This document shows, in pieces, positions 32,392 to 42,559 of a DNA stretch of 64,000 nucleotides (position 1 is its first letter; each line of letters starts with the position of its first letter). The stretch lies in assembly GCF_019104765.1 (NCBI RefSeq), contig NZ_JAHRXJ010000004.1:248001-312000 (forward strand), given 5' to 3'. A model generated the notes under the pieces. It had not been told where the DNA came from. It did no database searches and saw only the letters and a list, made by a program, of their open reading frames with translations. The stretch is from Synechococcus sp. HK05. GTDB taxonomy: Bacteria > Cyanobacteriota > Cyanobacteriia > PCC-6307 > Cyanobiaceae. Made by a program: the position numbers and the translations under genes.

Positions 32392-32838
32392 TTGGGGGCG
32401 ACATCCCTTCCTCACACCGCTGAGCAGCAGATCCATAGCGGTCTTGAGGGGGCGATTGCGCGCTGCCGCGATCTGGGCATGCGGCTCTCGCGGCAGCGCC
32501 GCATGGTGCTGGAGCTGCTCTGGGATGTGAAAGATCACCTGAGCGCCCGCGACATCTTCGAGAAGCTCAATGCCCGGGGCCGCAACATTGGCCACACCTC
32601 GGTGTATCAAAACCTCGAGGCCCTGCAGAGCGCTGGTGTGATCGAGTGCCTGGATCGCGCCAGCGGCCGGCTGTATGGCTACCGCAGCGATCCCCACAGC
32701 CACCTCACCTGCCTCAACACCGGCGCCATTCAGGATCTCGATGTGGAACTGCCACCGGAGCTGCTGCGCCAGATCGAGGAGCACACCGGCTTCTCCATCG
32801 AGACCTACACCCTGCATTTGAGCGGCCGCCCCCGCTGA
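32392..32838 (+). CDS. Fur-family metal/peroxide regulator, 148 aa
   Basis: Winged-helix DNA-binding half: RLSRQRRMVLELLWDVKDHLSARDIFEKLNARGRNIGHTSVYQNLEAL. Dimerisation/metal half: YGYRSDPHSHLTCLNTGAI, keeping the H-x-H pair and one Cys, but the usual C-x-x-C is C-L-N-T, and no C-terminal CxxC exists. The structural zinc site of typical Fur/PerR is therefore missing, so metal identity (Fe, Mn, Zn or heme) cannot be assigned. No ATG or GTG begins the frame; TTG 32392, 16 bases after hisA, is the only start giving the full N-terminus. Confidence 0.85.
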   Translation: MGATSLPHTAEQQIHSGLEGAIARCRDLGMRLSRQRRMVLELLWDVKDHLSARDIFEKLNARGRNIGHTSVYQNLEALQSAGVIECLDRASGRLYGYRSDPHSHLTCLNTGAIQDLDVELPPELLRQIEEHTGFSIETYTLHLSGRPR

Positions 32839-32867
32839 GCTGGAGATCTCTGGCCGAGGCCGTTAAC

Positions 32868-34505
32868 GTGCGCGCCAGATTGCATCACCTGGCGCACGTG
32901 CCTGAGGCCAAGGCCGCACCTCACTTGCTGATCCTGGCCGAACCGCTGCTGCGCGAGGGCTTGGTGCGGCTGCTGGAGCGCGAACACCGCATCAGCACCG
33001 AGCCCGCCGGCTCCGTTGGCGCCGTGCAGCTGGTGGTGTGGAGCTGCGGCGGCGACCTGCCCCTCGCCAGCCTCCAGCACGAACTGCAGCAGTTGAAGGA
33101 GCGCTGGCAACCGGCACCTGTGTTGCTGCTCTTACCAGGCCAAACGCCTTATCCCAGCGAAGCGCTGCTGCGCCTCAGCACGGAGGGATTGCTGCAGCAG
33201 GCCGAGCCCAGCGAGATCCCTGCAGCGGTGGCCACCCTGTTGAACGGTGGCCGCGTTGTGGAACTGCGTCCCCTGGCGGCCAGCACCCCTGAGGCCGAAC
33301 CCGTTGGCTTCGGCCAGTGGCTGCTGCGCAGTGGCCTCCTCCAGATTCAGGCGGAACAGCGCCGCTGCGAGCGTTGGCTGGAGCAGTGCGGTGGGGGCCT
33401 GAGCCGGCTGCTGCTGCAAGGCCGGCTGAGGGAGCTTGCGGCGGCACGCCGGCTCCTGCTCTGGCTCTGGGGGCCGGTGAGCATGGCGTTCCCGGAACCG
33501 GTGGCTCCACGTGCGTCCCACCCCGCGCCGCCCCAGAGCCTGGCGATCACCGTGCGACAACGCACCGCCGAAGGGGTGTGGCAAGCGATCCAACAACGCA
33601 TCACCGCGGCTATCTCTGCCGAGTTGAGCAACCGCAGCGGCCAGCTGTTGGCCCTCGACGGCCTCACCGAGGAGCACCGCCGCGATCTGCTGCTGGCCCT
33701 GATCAGCCAGCTGGATCTGCTGATCACCCGTCTGCGCCATGAACAGCTGCGGGGCGAAGAGCTCGAGAAGCGCTGGCTTCAACAGCAGCCGGAGCTGCGC
33801 CGCCTATCGCTGCGGGCGATGGCCGGCGACTACGTGCAGCTCCCCCAACAGGGTGGATTGCTGCCGGTGGCCGAAAGCCTGAGCAGCGCCAGCCAGCTGG
33901 ACGGTCTGGATCCCGATCTGCCTCTGGCGCTGCCGATGCTCGCGGCCCTGGTGCAGGCCCAGCCGCTGCTGGTGGACGGCCGGCTGTTGGCACCGGATGA
34001 ACCCCAGGCGCTGCTGCATCTGGAACTGCTGATCAGCAACTGGTTGATCCGGACTGCGGAATTGATCAGTGCCGAAATCCTGAGCTGCTGCAGCACCTGG
34101 CCCGAACTGCGCCGCTACCTGCTCCGGCCCGAGCTGCTGGCTACCCGCAACCTTGAGCGGCTGCGCAACCAACTCAACTCCCAGCAGCGCTGGGACAACC
34201 TGTTTGAACGGCCCGTGCAGCTCTACGAAAGCCGCCGCCTGCTGTTTGGGATGCAAGAGGGAGCGATCACCCCGCTGCTGCTCACCGAACCCCGCGACGG
34301 TGAGCTGCGCCAGCTCAGCTGGAGCCAACAGTTGATCACCCTCAGCCTGGAGGCCCGCGACGCGCTCGCACCCCAGCTCCAGAGCTTTGTGAGACGGGTC
34401 GGCGATCTTCTGGTGGTGGTGCTCACCCAAGTGATCGGCCGCGCCATCGGCCTGGTGGGCCGCGGAATCCTGCAGGGCATGGGCCGCAGCGTGGGCCGGA
34501 GCTGA
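32868..34505 (+). CDS. DUF3685 protein with response-regulator-like N-terminus, 545 aa
   Basis: Residues 10-110 resemble a degenerate receiver domain (PHLLILAEPLLREGLVRLLE, then VLLLLPGQTPYPSEALLRLSTEGLLQ) without the phosphate-accepting Asp pair. The remainder matches DUF3685, a family shared by cyanobacteria and plastids: RQRTAEGVWQAIQQRITAAIS, LFERPVQLYESRRLLFGMQ and a hydrophobic end LLVVVLTQVIGRAIGLVGRG that could anchor it in a membrane. GTG 32868 is chosen; GTG 32898 is possible. Function unknown. Confidence 0.75.
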   Translation: MRARLHHLAHVPEAKAAPHLLILAEPLLREGLVRLLEREHRISTEPAGSVGAVQLVVWSCGGDLPLASLQHELQQLKERWQPAPVLLLLPGQTPYPSEALLRLSTEGLLQQAEPSEIPAAVATLLNGGRVVELRPLAASTPEAEPVGFGQWLLRSGLLQIQAEQRRCERWLEQCGGGLSRLLLQGRLRELAAARRLLLWLWGPVSMAFPEPVAPRASHPAPPQSLAITVRQRTAEGVWQAIQQRITAAISAELSNRSGQLLALDGLTEEHRRDLLLALISQLDLLITRLRHEQLRGEELEKRWLQQQPELRRLSLRAMAGDYVQLPQQGGLLPVAESLSSASQLDGLDPDLPLALPMLAALVQAQPLLVDGRLLAPDEPQALLHLELLISNWLIRTAELISAEILSCCSTWPELRRYLLRPELLATRNLERLRNQLNSQQRWDNLFERPVQLYESRRLLFGMQEGAITPLLLTEPRDGELRQLSWSQQLITLSLEARDALAPQLQSFVRRVGDLLVVVLTQVIGRAIGLVGRGILQGMGRSVGRS

Positions 34506-34546
34506 GCTCCGGAGTCCACAATGGCCGCAGCCTTCTTGTCGTCTTG

Positions 34547-35116
34547 ATGCCCGGCCACCTGGCCCGGTTGCTGAAACCCCTGGCAGCCCTGGTCCTCTCC
34601 GCTCTGCTCGCGCTCGGACTGGCTCCTGGTGCGGCCCACGCCGCCCGCGACACCAACAGCTACGACGGCAACATCTACGCCCTCTATGCCGGCAACGGCT
34701 CCCTGGTGCCGCCCCGCAGCACCCTGGCGGATGCCATGGCTGAGCACCGGCCGATCGTGCTGGGCTTCTTCCTCGACGACAGCGCCGCCAGCAAGCAGTA
34801 CGCCGTGGTGTTCAACGAGCTGCAGCGCCTTTGGGGCCGCAGCGCCGAGCTGATCCTGCTCTCCACCGATCCGCTGCAGAACCGCGAGACCCACGGTCCC
34901 ACCGATCCCGCCAGCTACTGGAAGGGTGTGATCCCGCAGGTGGTGGTGTTCAACACCGATGGCAAGGCGGTGCTGGATGAAACCGGCCCGGTGAGCATCG
35001 ATGCCATCAATGCTGCCCTCACCGAGGTGACCGGCCTCAAGCCCCAGGGCGACGTGAAGCTGAGCCTGAGCCGCGATGTGAACGAGCTCAACAGCGAAAT
35101 CGTTCCCTCCAGCTGA
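34547..35116 (+). CDS. Exported thioredoxin-fold protein (PSI accumulation factor-like), 189 aa
   Basis: Signal peptide (LLKPLAALVLSALLALGLAP then GAAHA) followed by YDGNIYALYAGNGSLVPPRS, RPIVLGFFLDDSAASKQYAVVFNELQ, YWKGVIPQVVVFNTDGKAVLDETG. The thioredoxin-like fold is visible but the CxxC is replaced by DDSAASKQ, so it is not a disulfide oxidoreductase. I recall this family being named thylakoid membrane photosystem I accumulation factor in cyanobacterial annotations; that name is from memory. Lumenal by signal peptide. Confidence 0.7.
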   Translation: MPGHLARLLKPLAALVLSALLALGLAPGAAHAARDTNSYDGNIYALYAGNGSLVPPRSTLADAMAEHRPIVLGFFLDDSAASKQYAVVFNELQRLWGRSAELILLSTDPLQNRETHGPTDPASYWKGVIPQVVVFNTDGKAVLDETGPVSIDAINAALTEVTGLKPQGDVKLSLSRDVNELNSEIVPSS

Positions 35117-35134
35117 TCAGCAAGCCCAGAGCCG

Positions 35135-36511
<1,377 letters not shown>

Positions 36512-36591
36512 ACCGTTCGGTGGGCTGTTCAGGCTGAACGGCCAGCGGTGTGGGCGCTGACAGACAGTGCGCTCGCTCGTTCCATCCAGCG

Positions 36592-37509
36592 ATGGCCGCC
36601 AACCCACTCAGCCCTGCGCTGATTCCACCCGACGCTCTGCGCAGCCTCAACGAACGATCAGACGCCCCCGGCTGGCGCCAGAGCCTCGCCCATGCGGCAT
36701 TCATCGCCGTAGCCGCGTCGGTTTGGCTACGCAGCGACCTGCCGCTCCCTCTGCGGCTGGTGGCGCTGGTGTTGCTGGGAGCTGGCCTGGCCTTCTGCTT
36801 TTGCGCGATGCACGAGTGCGGTCACCGCACCGCCTTCGCCAACCGTCGCCTCAACGACACGGTGGCTTGGTGGGCCGGGGTGTTGAGCTTCTACAACGCC
36901 GATTTCTATCGCCGCTACCACCAGTGGCACCACCGCTACACCCATCAGCCCGGGCTCGATCCAGAACTGGAGGATCCGGCGCCCACCACCCCTGCCGCCT
37001 ATCTCCTGGAGCTCAGCGGAGTGACCTGGTGGATCGGCAAGTTGCGGGGCCATACCCGGGCGTTGCGGGGAGATTTCAGCGGCTGCCCCTACATCCCGGA
37101 GGAAGCCGCCGCCCAGGTGACCCGATCGGTGCGTCTGCAGTTCGGCGTGTATGCCGTGCTGCTGCTGGCCTCGTTTCCCGCCGCCAATGGGCTGTTGGTG
37201 TGGGCCTGGCTGCTGCCCCTGGCGGTGGGACAGCCCCTGCTGCGCTTCGTGCTGCTGGCGGAGCACGGCGGCTGCAGCTTCAGCGATGACGGCACCCGCA
37301 ACACCCGCACCACGCTGACGCTGCAGCCGCTGCGCTGGCTGATGTGGAACATGCCGTTCCATGCCGAGCACCATCTCTACGCCTCGATTCCCTTCCACGC
37401 CCTGCCCGAAGCCCACCGCTACGTGGCTCCCGCCTTGCACCATCTCGATCAGGGCTATCTGAACGTGCATCGCGGCCTGCAACGCAACCTGGCGGCCCTG
37501 GCCGCATGA
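36592..37509 (+). CDS. Membrane fatty acid desaturase-family protein, 305 aa
   Basis: Di-iron membrane desaturase/hydroxylase with three histidine boxes: MHECGHRTAFAN, YHQWHHRYTH and MPFHAEHHLYASIPFHALPEAH. Membrane helices flank the boxes. This could be an acyl-lipid desaturase or a carotenoid ketolase/hydroxylase relative; H-E-C-G-H and H-A-E-H-H fit both, and the substrate is not decided. ATG 36592 (MAANPLSPAL) is preferred to the 36550 frame start. ATGA overlap with the next gene. Confidence 0.85.
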   Translation: MAANPLSPALIPPDALRSLNERSDAPGWRQSLAHAAFIAVAASVWLRSDLPLPLRLVALVLLGAGLAFCFCAMHECGHRTAFANRRLNDTVAWWAGVLSFYNADFYRRYHQWHHRYTHQPGLDPELEDPAPTTPAAYLLELSGVTWWIGKLRGHTRALRGDFSGCPYIPEEAAAQVTRSVRLQFGVYAVLLLASFPAANGLLVWAWLLPLAVGQPLLRFVLLAEHGGCSFSDDGTRNTRTTLTLQPLRWLMWNMPFHAEHHLYASIPFHALPEAHRYVAPALHHLDQGYLNVHRGLQRNLAALAA

Positions 37510-38495
37510 GAGGCGAACTGCGGCAGCACCCGCTTGGGGATTGGCCGCTGGGCTGCGGCCACACCATCCCGGATGCCCAGATCACCTACCTGAAGATCGG
37601 CGAGCTCAATGCCGATGGCTCCAACCTGATCCTGGTGCCCAGCTCCTACGGCGCCCGGCCCGGCGATCTCGCCTGGCTGGCTGGCCCCGTGCTCGATTCC
37701 GATCGCTATTGCATCGTGATCGCCGGGCAGTTCGGCAACGGCGCCTCCAGCAGCCCCAGCCACGGAGCCATGGGCCTGGCGGAGCAGGGCTGGGTGGTCA
37801 CCCATCGCGACAACGTCGCCGCGCAACGCCACCTACTCGAGGAGGCGTTAGGGGTGGATCGGCTCGCCCTGATCTACGGCTGGTCGATGGGAGCGCAGCA
37901 GGCCTACCAATGGGCGGTGGATCAGCCCGAGTGGGTGGAGCGCATCTGCTGCGTTTGCGGCACCGCGCGCACCTCCCCTCACAACCGCCTGTTCTGTCTG
38001 AGCCTTCGCCAAGCGCTCACCGCCGATGCCCACTGGACGGGCGCTGGCTTCTCATCCCCTCCGGAGCAGGGTCTGCGCACCTACGCGCTGATCTATGCCA
38101 GTTGGGCGGCGAGTCAGCCGTTCTTCCGCGGCGTGCAGGAGCCGGTGGAGCACCACGTGGAACAGCAGTGGTTACCCCACTACCAGCGCCATGATCCGCG
38201 CGACCTGATCGCCATGCTCGACACCTGGCTCGCCCACGACGTGGCAGCCGGCGCAGATCTCCACTCCACCCTCGCGGCGATCCGCGCCCGCACGGCGGTG
38301 GTGGCCGGCAGCCACGACCTCTACTTCACCCCAGACGATCTGGCGGCCGACGCCGCAGCGATTCCCGGGGCGAAGTGGCACCTGATCCAGTCCGAACTGG
38401 GGCATCGCGCCGGCAACCCCCACAGCAGCGCGGCCGAGCAACAGCAGCTGCAGCGCATCGTGGCTGACCTGCTCGCCCAACCCATCACCCTCTGA
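37506..38495 (+). CDS. MetX-like alpha/beta hydrolase, 329 aa
   Basis: Belongs to the homoserine O-acetyltransferase branch of alpha/beta hydrolases. Nucleophile elbow ALIYGWSMGAQQAYQWA with Ser, later Asp in VAGSHDLYFTPDD and His in SELGHRAGNP form the triad. Cyanobacteria of this group usually carry several such proteins whose acyl acceptor is unknown. Translation is coupled to the desaturase gene, hinting at a linked lipid or acyl function (inference). Confidence 0.85.
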   Translation: MRGELRQHPLGDWPLGCGHTIPDAQITYLKIGELNADGSNLILVPSSYGARPGDLAWLAGPVLDSDRYCIVIAGQFGNGASSSPSHGAMGLAEQGWVVTHRDNVAAQRHLLEEALGVDRLALIYGWSMGAQQAYQWAVDQPEWVERICCVCGTARTSPHNRLFCLSLRQALTADAHWTGAGFSSPPEQGLRTYALIYASWAASQPFFRGVQEPVEHHVEQQWLPHYQRHDPRDLIAMLDTWLAHDVAAGADLHSTLAAIRARTAVVAGSHDLYFTPDDLAADAAAIPGAKWHLIQSELGHRAGNPHSSAAEQQQLQRIVADLLAQPITL

Positions 38496-38515
38496 TTCCC
38501 CTTCCCCAGACCGGC

Positions 38516-39844
38516 ATGAGCACCACGTCCCCAACCCTGATCACGCGGATGCAGGAGCTCGAGCTGCAATTCCTGCTGGTGTCATTCACCGATCTCTTCG
38601 GGATGCAGCGGGCCAAGTTGGTTCCTGCGGCTGCGGCGGCAACCATGGCGAGCGATGGAGCTGGCTTTGCCGGCTTTGCCGCCTGGCTCGACCTCTCGCC
38701 CGCCGATGGGGATGTAATGGCGATTCCCGATGCCAGCAGCCTCACCCCACTGCCCTGGCAACCGGGCGTGGGCTGGGTAGCCGCCGAACTCACGCTCAAT
38801 GGCGAACCGATGGCGCAATGCCCGCGCCGATTGCTGCGCCGGCAACAGCAACGGGCAGCGGCACTTGGCTACGAACTGCGCAGCGGCGTGGAGGCGGAGT
38901 TCTTCCTGCTCAGCCCCGATGGCTCCGCCATCGCCGACACGGCCGACCACCAGGAAAAACCCTGCTACGACCAACTGGCGCTGATGCGCCAGTTCGGGTT
39001 GATCGGGCCCCTGCTCACCGCGATGGAACAGCTGGGTTGGGGTCCCTACCAAGCTGACCACGAGGATGCCAACGGCCAGTTCGAAATCAACTGGACCTTC
39101 GCTGAAGCCCTCACCACCGCCGATCGCCACGCCTTCTTCAAGGTGATGGTGAAGGCCATGGCCGAGCAACAAGACCTGAGGGCCAGCTTCATGGCCAAAC
39201 CCTTCGCCGCCCTCACCGGCAACGGCTGCCACACCCATCTCTCCCTCTGGGGCAGCACCGGCACAGCGATGGCCGGGCGCAATCTGTTCCACGACCCCGA
39301 GGGTGAGCTCGGCCTCTCCTCAATCGCTTACCACTTCCTGGGCGGGCTGATCGAGCATGCCCCGGCGCTGTGCGCCATCACCAACCCCACGGTGAACAGC
39401 TACCGGCGCCTCGCCGCACCGCCCACCACCTCCGGCGCCACCTGGAGCCCAGGCGGCATCAGCTACACCGGCAACAACCGCACCCACATGGTGCGCATCC
39501 CCGATGGGCAACGCCTCGAGTTGCGCCTGCCGGACGGCTCCACTCACCCCTACTTGCTGCAGGCCGCCGTGCTGGCGGCTGGCCTCGATGGGCTGGAGCG
39601 GCAGCTCAACCCGGGGCAGCGGCGCGAGAATGACAACTACGCCAACCCGCTCACGCCAGGGCAATGCCAGCGGCTACCCGCCGATCTGGGTGAGGCGCTG
39701 GATGCCTTCAGCGCCGACAGCCACCTGCGAGCGGCACTGGGCGAAGAGTTTTGCCAGGCCTATGAGCGGCTACGGCGGCGCCAATGGCAACGGGAGCGCG
39801 GCGACATCAGCGACACCGAACGCCGCTCCTGCCTCGACTGCTAA
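38516..39844 (+). CDS. glnT: GlnT-type glutamine synthetase-like enzyme, 442 aa
   Basis: Glutamine-synthetase superfamily member of the group called type III glutamate–ammonia ligase (GlnT, close to gamma-glutamylmethylamide synthetase). GVEAEFFLL and QADHEDANGQFEINW provide the metal-binding glutamates, KPFAALTGNGCHTHLSLW the loop with catalytic His, and NNRTHMVRIPDGQRLELRLPDG the ATP/glutamate arginines. It is shorter than GlnN and different in sequence from it. The amine used may not be ammonia. Converges with the PhoH gene. Confidence 0.85.
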   Translation: MSTTSPTLITRMQELELQFLLVSFTDLFGMQRAKLVPAAAAATMASDGAGFAGFAAWLDLSPADGDVMAIPDASSLTPLPWQPGVGWVAAELTLNGEPMAQCPRRLLRRQQQRAAALGYELRSGVEAEFFLLSPDGSAIADTADHQEKPCYDQLALMRQFGLIGPLLTAMEQLGWGPYQADHEDANGQFEINWTFAEALTTADRHAFFKVMVKAMAEQQDLRASFMAKPFAALTGNGCHTHLSLWGSTGTAMAGRNLFHDPEGELGLSSIAYHFLGGLIEHAPALCAITNPTVNSYRRLAAPPTTSGATWSPGGISYTGNNRTHMVRIPDGQRLELRLPDGSTHPYLLQAAVLAAGLDGLERQLNPGQRRENDNYANPLTPGQCQRLPADLGEALDAFSADSHLRAALGEEFCQAYERLRRRQWQRERGDISDTERRSCLDC

Positions 39845-39857
39845 GCCAAGGCGCCCC

Positions 39858-41264
39858 TCAGAGCAGATTGGCCGCCAGCTCCGCCAGTTCGCTGCGCTCG
39901 CCGCGGATCAGGGTGACGTGGCCGGCGAGGCGTTGCCCCTTGAAGCGCTCCACCAGCCAGGTGAGGCCGTTGCTCTCGGCATCCACATAGGGGTTATCGA
40001 TCTGATACGGGTCGCCGGTGAACACGATCTTGGTGCCCTCGCCCACGCGGGTCACGATCGTTTTCACCTCATGGGGCGTGAGGTTCTGGGCCTCATCCAC
40101 CACCATGAATTGCCGCGGAATCGAGCGGCCGCGGATGTAGCTGATCGCCTCCACCTCCAGCAGGCCCATGCCCTTGAGGTCGGTCCAGTTGCTGCGGTTG
40201 CCGCGCTGCGCTCCGGGGCGATTGCTGCCGCCGCTGGGGCGCGGTGAGCGGCCGTCGTCGGCGTCGGCGCCGCCCAGCAGGAAATCAAGGTTGTCGATGA
40301 TCGGCTGCATCCAGGGGCCCATCTTTTCCTCGAGGCTTCCGGGCAGAAAGCCGATCTCCTTGCCCAGGGAAATCACCGGGCGCGTGACCAGCAGCCGCTC
40401 ATAGAGATGCTCATCGGCCACCTGGTGCAGGCCGGCCGCCAGGGCCAGAAGGGTTTTGCCAGTGCCGGCCTTACCCACGAGCGTGAGCAGCTGCACCGAA
40501 GGATCGAGAAGCAGATCCAGGGCGAAGGTTTGCTCGCGGTTGCGGGCGCTCACCTTGCCGAGCCGCACCTTGCCGGCCCGTTGCAGGGGAAGCAGGCGAC
40601 CACTTCCCGCCTCATAACGGGCCAGCAGGGTGTGATTGGGCTGGGCCTGATCCACGAGGGTGACGCCCTCGTTGGCTTGAAGCTTGGCGCCCGCAGCGGA
40701 CGGCAACTCAGCCAGGGCCAACCCGCCATCACCCTTGAGCTGCTCCATCGCCGAAGCGCTGGCCATCAGCTCACACACCCCGGGATAGAGGTCGGCGATG
40801 TCGACCTTGTCGGTGGTGTAGTCCTGCGCCGTGAGGCCCACCGCATCGGCCTTGATGCGCAGGTTGGTGTCTTTGGTCACCAGCACCACCGGCGGCTGAT
40901 CGCTGATCAGGCCGGAGCGCAGCTGCTCCAGCGCCACCGCCAGGATGTTGTTGTCGCCGTTGCCGCCCTTGAGCTCAGGCGGAAGCTGCGCCAGGGTTTC
41001 ACTGCGGCAGAACACCACCTGCAGGGTGCCGCCGCTGGCATCGTCGATTGGCACGCCATCGGCCAGGTTGCCCTTCTCCCGCAACGCATCCAGCAGCCGA
41101 GAGATCTGGCGGGCATTGCGGCCCTTCTCCGAAGGATCACGCTTGAAGCGATCGATCTCCTCCACCACCTCGATCGGGATCACCACCGCGTTGTCTTCGA
41201 AGCGGGTGAGCGCCTGCGGGTCGTGGAGCAACACATTCGTATCGAGAACGAAGGTCTTGCGCAT
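39858..41264 (-). CDS. PIN–PhoH ATPase (YlaK-like), 468 aa
   Basis: The N-terminal PIN nuclease domain starts KTFVLDTNVLLHDPQALTRF with further acids in EVVEEID and TKDTNLRIKA. The PhoH domain has Walker [35 protein letters not shown] and Walker B QFMVVDEAQNLTPHEVKTI. PIN-PhoH fusions act as RNA helicase/nucleases in mycobacteria. A low-complexity Asn/Arg/Gly-rich loop (about residues 335-360) interrupts the PhoH part. ATG 41264 is preferred to GTG 41267. Confidence 0.9.
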   Translation of the reverse strand: MRKTFVLDTNVLLHDPQALTRFEDNAVVIPIEVVEEIDRFKRDPSEKGRNARQISRLLDALREKGNLADGVPIDDASGGTLQVVFCRSETLAQLPPELKGGNGDNNILAVALEQLRSGLISDQPPVVLVTKDTNLRIKADAVGLTAQDYTTDKVDIADLYPGVCELMASASAMEQLKGDGGLALAELPSAAGAKLQANEGVTLVDQAQPNHTLLARYEAGSGRLLPLQRAGKVRLGKVSARNREQTFALDLLLDPSVQLLTLVGKAGTGKTLLALAAGLHQVADEHLYERLLVTRPVISLGKEIGFLPGSLEEKMGPWMQPIIDNLDFLLGGADADDGRSPRPSGGSNRPGAQRGNRSNWTDLKGMGLLEVEAISYIRGRSIPRQFMVVDEAQNLTPHEVKTIVTRVGEGTKIVFTGDPYQIDNPYVDAESNGLTWLVERFKGQRLAGHVTLIRGERSELAELAANLL

Positions 41265-41350
41265 CACGGCCCTCCCATGGAGATGCCCGCACGCTAAGCG
41301 GCTTTTTCGGCTGCAAGCCCTACGCTCCCGCAGAACTCAAAGCACTGGCG

Positions 41351-42529
41351 TTGTCTGCACTGTTGGCTGTGTTGTTGATCGCCGCCCTGGTCTTCGGGCT
41401 GGCGCTGCTGTGGCTTGAAGCTCGCCATCGGTTGCGGCCGGCCTCGCCCCTGCAGCTGAGCAGCGCCAATTGGAGCGTGAAGCGCAAGGGCGACGAGCGC
41501 CTCGACGTGAAAGGCACGATCGCGATCCGCAATCCCCATGCGCGCATGGAGGTGTTTGTGCCGGAGATCGAGCTCAAACCCACCCTGCTGGGCCGCGCCG
41601 ATCTGGCCGACGTGAAGGTGAGCACCAGCCTCAACCCGCAGCACCCGGATGAGGAAGCCAGGCCGGATGGCTACTGGTTCGCCTACATCGTGAAGGGCCA
41701 CAAAACCACCCAGGCCGAGGTGCGCATCAGCATCAGCGGCCCCGCTGGCTGTGATCTGCGCAAGCTGGTGGACACCCTCTGGCTGGAGATCCTTTGGACC
41801 AACTACGGCCCCTTCGGCCGGCTCCAGAAGCGCGATGGCGTGCTGATCCCGCTGCGTCGCCCGGCAGCCGCTCAGCCGGACTCTGCCAACTGGCGCCAGG
41901 GAGATCGCTGCTCGGTGTTGCCGATCCGCACCCATTTGCTCGGGACCCTCGACGATCCCGCTGAGGTGCTGCGCCACTACGCCGGCGCCGTGTTCCAACC
42001 CGGCGATGTGCTCACCATCGGCGAAACCCCGCTCGCGGTGATGCAGGGCCGCTACAACCACCCCGCCAACCTGCAGCCCTCGAGCCTGGCTCGGCTGCTC
42101 TGCCGGGTGTTCCACCCCACCAGCTCTCTGGCCACCGCCTGCGGCCTGCAAACCCTCATCGACAACGTGGGCCCCGCTCGCGTGCTCTGCGCCTGGCTGC
42201 TGGGAACGGCCCTCAAGCTCGTGGGCTCCAAAGGCTGGTTCTATCGCCTGGCCGGCGAACAGGCCCGTCTGATCGACGATGTGACCGGCACCACGCCCCC
42301 TTACGACCAAACGATCGTGCTCGGCCCTGCCGACAGTGCGGCGGTCTGCCGCCAACTGGCGGCTGAACTGGGCGTGGCCGTGGCCGTGGTGGATGTGAAC
42401 GACCTCGGGCGGGTGAAGGTGCTGGCCTCCAGCCCGGGCTGCGATGAAGCACTGCTGATGCGAGCGCTCAAGCCCAACCCCGCCGGCAATGCCAATGAGC
42501 GCACACCCCTGGTGCTGGTGCGCCCATAA
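41351..42529 (+). CDS. CofE-like (F420-0:gamma-glutamyl ligase-related) protein, 392 aa
   Basis: The N-terminus is one membrane helix (LLAVLLIAALVFGLALLWLE) and a cytoplasmic beta domain; the C-terminal two thirds resemble F420-0:gamma-glutamyl ligase (RCSVLPIRTHLLGTLDD, QPGDVLTIGETPLAVMQGR). Picocyanobacteria are not known to make much F420, so the substrate may differ. No ATG is available; TTG 41351 starts just before the helix. Divergent from PhoH by 86 bases. Confidence 0.75.
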   Translation: MSALLAVLLIAALVFGLALLWLEARHRLRPASPLQLSSANWSVKRKGDERLDVKGTIAIRNPHARMEVFVPEIELKPTLLGRADLADVKVSTSLNPQHPDEEARPDGYWFAYIVKGHKTTQAEVRISISGPAGCDLRKLVDTLWLEILWTNYGPFGRLQKRDGVLIPLRRPAAAQPDSANWRQGDRCSVLPIRTHLLGTLDDPAEVLRHYAGAVFQPGDVLTIGETPLAVMQGRYNHPANLQPSSLARLLCRVFHPTSSLATACGLQTLIDNVGPARVLCAWLLGTALKLVGSKGWFYRLAGEQARLIDDVTGTTPPYDQTIVLGPADSAAVCRQLAAELGVAVAVVDVNDLGRVKVLASSPGCDEALLMRALKPNPAGNANERTPLVLVRP

Positions 42530-42559
42530 CATGGGTTCAGGCCCGATCAGGCCAGAGCC

